DNA from: Actinomycetota bacterium
GTDB taxonomy: Bacteria; Actinomycetota; Actinomycetes; Nanopelagicales; Nanopelagicaceae
Length of the DNA: 7,865 nt
Assembly: GCA_005793655.1 (NCBI GenBank)
Contig: SXRC01000028.1
Coordinates: 1 to 7,865, forward strand
Reading direction: 5' to 3'
Shown here: piece after piece, positions 5,851-7,865 of the stretch
Numbering within the stretch: the stretch's first letter is position 1
Layout: each line of letters begins with the position of its first letter
The notes under the pieces: model-generated
Database searches by the model: none
The model's input: only the letters and a program-made list of their open reading frames with translations
What the model was told of the DNA's origin: nothing
Position numbers and translations under genes: made by a program

Positions 5851-7506
5851 ATGCCACCAGAGTTTACCTATCAAGATCTACTGCCAATTGGTGAGGACAA
5901 AACCGAGTATCGGTTAATTTCCAAAGCCGGGGTGAGTAGCTTTTCTGCAGATGGCCGGCAATTCCTAAAGATTTCAAAGGAAGCAATCAGTGAATTAACC
6001 CAGGTTGCGATGCATGATATTTCCCATTATCTGCGCAGTGAACATCTTGCGCAGTTATCTGATATTTTAAAAGATCCAGAGAGCTCACCGAATGATCGAT
6101 TTGTAGCAACTGATCTTTTAAAAAACGCCAATATCTCAGCGGGTGGCATCTTGCCGATGTGCCAAGACACTGGAACTGCAATTGTGATAGGTAAAAAAGG
6201 GCAGCAGGTATTAACGCAAGAAAAAGATGAAATCTCAATCTCCAGAGGCGTTTATGAGGCTTTCACTAAATTAAATCTGCGTTACTCCCAATTAGCACCA
6301 GTTACCACCTGGGAGGAGAAAAATACTGGCAATAATTTGCCAGCCCAAATCGAGATCTACTCTGATACTGATCATCTAGATGAGTACAACTTTTTATTTA
6401 TTGCCAAAGGTGGCGGCAGTGCTAATAAATCTTTTTTATATCAAGAGACTAAAGCGGTATTAAACCCCACCTCATTTATGAGTTGGCTGGAGGAAAAACT
6501 TCGATCCCTGGGCACCTCCGCCTGTCCGCCTTATCACCTAGTTGTAGTAATTGGTGGCACAAGTGCTGAGTACACAGTTAAGGCAGCAAAGCTTGCTAGC
6601 ACTAAGTATTTAGATTCCCTGCCCACAAAAGGAGATGCTAAAACTGGCCATGGTTTTAGAGATTTAAATTTAGAAAAAGAAATATTAAAATTAACTCAAA
6701 GCATTGGCATTGGCGCCCAATTTGGTGGCAAGTACTTTTGTCATGATGTGCGAGTTGTCAGGTTGCCCCGTCATGGTGCCTCCTTGCCAATTGCGATTGC
6801 AGTTTCTTGCTCAGCAGATCGCCAGGTGAAGGCAAAGATCACAAAAGATGGCATTTTTATTGAAAAGCTTGAGAGGGATCCAGCTCAGTTCTTGCCAGCT
6901 GCAACCAAAGAAGATTTAGATGGCCCAGAGATAAATATTGATTTATCACTGCCTATGGCTGATATTTTGGCTCAACTGGCGAAGTATCCAGTTAAAACTA
7001 GGGTTAATTTGAGCGGCACATTAGTAGTTGCCAGAGATTTAGCCCATGCCAAATTAAAAGAGTTATTAGATGGCGGAAAACCACTTCCAGATTACTTTAA
7101 AAAGCACGCAGTTTATTACGCAGGACCGGCTAAGACGCCGGTGGGTTATGCCTCTGGCTCCTTTGGCCCTACTACTGCTGGGCGAATGGATTCATATGTT
7201 GAACAGTTTCAAGCAGCGGGTGGTTCGTTAATTATGCTGGCAAAGGGAAATAGATCTGAGATAGTTTCAACAGCTTGTAAAAAGTATGGCGGCTTTTACT
7301 TAGGATCAATTGGTGGTCCAGCAGCCAGGCTTGCCCAGGATTGCATCAAAAAGGTTGAGCTTTTAGATTATGAAGAGTTGGGCATGGAGGCAATTTGGAA
7401 GATTGAGGTGGAAAACTTTCCAGCTTTTATAATTATTGATGATAAAGGAAATGATTTTTACGCCCAAACCCGCAAGCCATTAAATATTGGGAAAAAACCT
7501 ACCTAG
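5851..7506 (+). CDS. Fumarate hydratase, class I (iron-sulfur type)
   Basis: The enzyme interconverts fumarate and L-malate in the TCA cycle using a [4Fe-4S] cluster. From the ATG at 5851 it has 551 residues, close to E. coli FumA/FumB (548). The cluster cysteines are Cys104 (LPMCQDTGT), Cys225 (SACPPYH) and Cys320 (VSCSADRQ), matching Cys105, Cys224 and Cys318 of FumA. The N-terminal half is the cluster and substrate domain. The C-terminal beta domain carries TPVGYASGSFGPTTAGRMDS, the family signature, and ends in an EELGMEAIWKIEVENFPAF segment. An in-frame GTG at 5833 would add six residues, but the conserved beginning MPPEFTYQDLLPIG starts at the ATG, and a well-placed -10 precedes that ATG. 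The class is known to be oxygen-sensitive, unlike class II FumC. Class I tartrate dehydratase is related, but the single-chain two-domain layout favours fumarase. Confidence 0.95.
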   Translation: MPPEFTYQDLLPIGEDKTEYRLISKAGVSSFSADGRQFLKISKEAISELTQVAMHDISHYLRSEHLAQLSDILKDPESSPNDRFVATDLLKNANISAGGILPMCQDTGTAIVIGKKGQQVLTQEKDEISISRGVYEAFTKLNLRYSQLAPVTTWEEKNTGNNLPAQIEIYSDTDHLDEYNFLFIAKGGGSANKSFLYQETKAVLNPTSFMSWLEEKLRSLGTSACPPYHLVVVIGGTSAEYTVKAAKLASTKYLDSLPTKGDAKTGHGFRDLNLEKEILKLTQSIGIGAQFGGKYFCHDVRVVRLPRHGASLPIAIAVSCSADRQVKAKITKDGIFIEKLERDPAQFLPAATKEDLDGPEINIDLSLPMADILAQLAKYPVKTRVNLSGTLVVARDLAHAKLKELLDGGKPLPDYFKKHAVYYAGPAKTPVGYASGSFGPTTAGRMDSYVEQFQAAGGSLIMLAKGNRSEIVSTACKKYGGFYLGSIGGPAARLAQDCIKKVELLDYEELGMEAIWKIEVENFPAFIIIDDKGNDFYAQTRKPLNIGKKPT

Positions 7507-7516
7507 TTAAAATCCT

Positions 7517-7865
7517 TTAATACCATCTTGATCTCTTAAACTTGCTCCACGCCTTACACGGTGTCTCATATCGCTCTTGGATATATTTAAGTCCCCAAGT
7601 AATTTGTGTTACTGGATTAGTTCGCCAGTCAGTACCGATTATCTCCATCTTGGTAGCTGGCAGAGCTTGTGGGATGCCATGGGCGCCAGTTACTTTATTT
7701 CTAGCTTTATAATTCCAATGACTCTCTTTAATCCATAATTGATCAAGGCAGGTAAACTGTTTTTCTGACCATTGATACTTAGCGGCAATAATCTCTTTGG
7801 CAACCTCTCTAGCGCCATCGGCTTGGCGGGCTGATTCAACCTTGCGAGCAGCAACTGAGATCAGG
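7517..7865 (-). CDS. Secreted lysozyme/lytic transglycosylase-like protein, C-terminal fragment
   Basis: Only the final 115 residues are visible; the start lies beyond the right edge. Visible residues 7-30 are a charged Ala-rich helix, probably the end of a coiled-coil linker. After it comes a compact lysozyme-like domain: FTCLDQLWIKESHWN (37-51, Glu47 the likely catalytic acid), TGAHGIPQALPATKM (59-73), DWRTNPVTQITWGLKYI (79-95) and a final Trp-Tyr. Cys39 and Cys103 are positioned to form a disulfide, which fits an exported protein. This motif set is common in actinobacterial transglycosylase-like domains that cleave peptidoglycan glycan strands, often joined to coiled-coil, G5 or LysM segments. 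Here HWN replaces the more usual GWN, and the tail is unusually basic (KFKRSR). The gene converges on the fumarase gene with a 10-base gap and no visible terminator. Confidence 0.85.
   Translation of the reverse strand, partial: LISVAARKVESARQADGAREVAKEIIAAKYQWSEKQFTCLDQLWIKESHWNYKARNKVTGAHGIPQALPATKMEIIGTDWRTNPVTQITWGLKYIQERYETPCKAWSKFKRSRWY

Noticed and set aside
5987..6238. Minus-strand 83-codon frame with a hydrophobic start, opposite fumarase
   Set aside because: The apparent signal-like N-terminus is the complement of conserved fumarase codons, including those around the first cluster cysteine.
7504..7520. Possible terminator between fumarase and the lysozyme-like gene
   Set aside because: The 10-base gap and its flanks are A/T-rich but contain no GC-rich stem, so an intrinsic terminator is not supported.
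1..7865. A defence system, mobile element, CRISPR array or other novel multi-gene system
   Set aside because: Every substantial coding region belongs to a recognisable chromosomal family or has a conserved-neighbourhood explanation. No transposase, integrase, direct-repeat array, tRNA or attachment site was seen.

Overview
The window looks like an ordinary, densely packed chromosomal segment from a moderately AT-rich actinobacterium. The best match to memory is a streamlined planktonic lineage of the Nanopelagicales (acI) type. The reasons are: an actinobacterial-type gene set (a DUF6542-like membrane protein lying near ispH and ychF, a UvrD/AdnB-like helicase, and a secreted lysozyme-like domain ending in Trp-Tyr), intergenic gaps of only about 10 to 57 bases, overlapping genes, lysine- and isoleucine-rich proteins, and promoter-proximal genes that appear to be leaderless. 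The lineage is inferred from style and content; no marker gene was compared.

Layout from left to right. Positions 1-221 (minus) hold the N-terminus of a UvrD/Rep superfamily helicase. Positions 279-3243 (minus) hold a two-gene unit, ychF then typA, overlapping by 8 bases. From a 51-base divergent gap, rmuC and a DUF6542-like four-helix membrane protein run rightward (3295-4861), also with an 8-base overlap. The membrane protein gene ends tail-to-tail with ispH (4841-5806, minus), sharing 21 bases. A 44-base divergent gap separates ispH from a class I (iron-sulfur) fumarase gene (5851-7506, plus). Ten bases beyond the fumarase stop lies the C-terminus of a lysozyme/transglycosylase-like protein (7517-7865, minus), which runs off the right edge.

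How the genes relate: this is housekeeping rather than one pathway. It covers ribosome-associated NTPases (YchF, TypA), DNA maintenance (helicase, RmuC), the last step of MEP isoprenoid synthesis (IspH), the TCA cycle (fumarase) and cell-wall remodelling. IspH and the class I fumarase both carry a three-cysteine [4Fe-4S] site and share a divergent promoter region.

The most informative signal beyond the genes is regulatory. The five genes that head a transcript have no convincing Shine-Dalgarno sequence, and four of the five have a TANNNT hexamer ending 6-9 bases before the start codon, as expected for leaderless mRNAs. The coupled downstream genes carry Shine-Dalgarno-like purine tracts instead (strong for the DUF6542-like gene, weak for typA). 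No mobile element, CRISPR array, RNA gene or convincing intrinsic terminator was seen, and I found no evidence of an undescribed multi-gene system. No gene-free stretch exceeds 60 bases.
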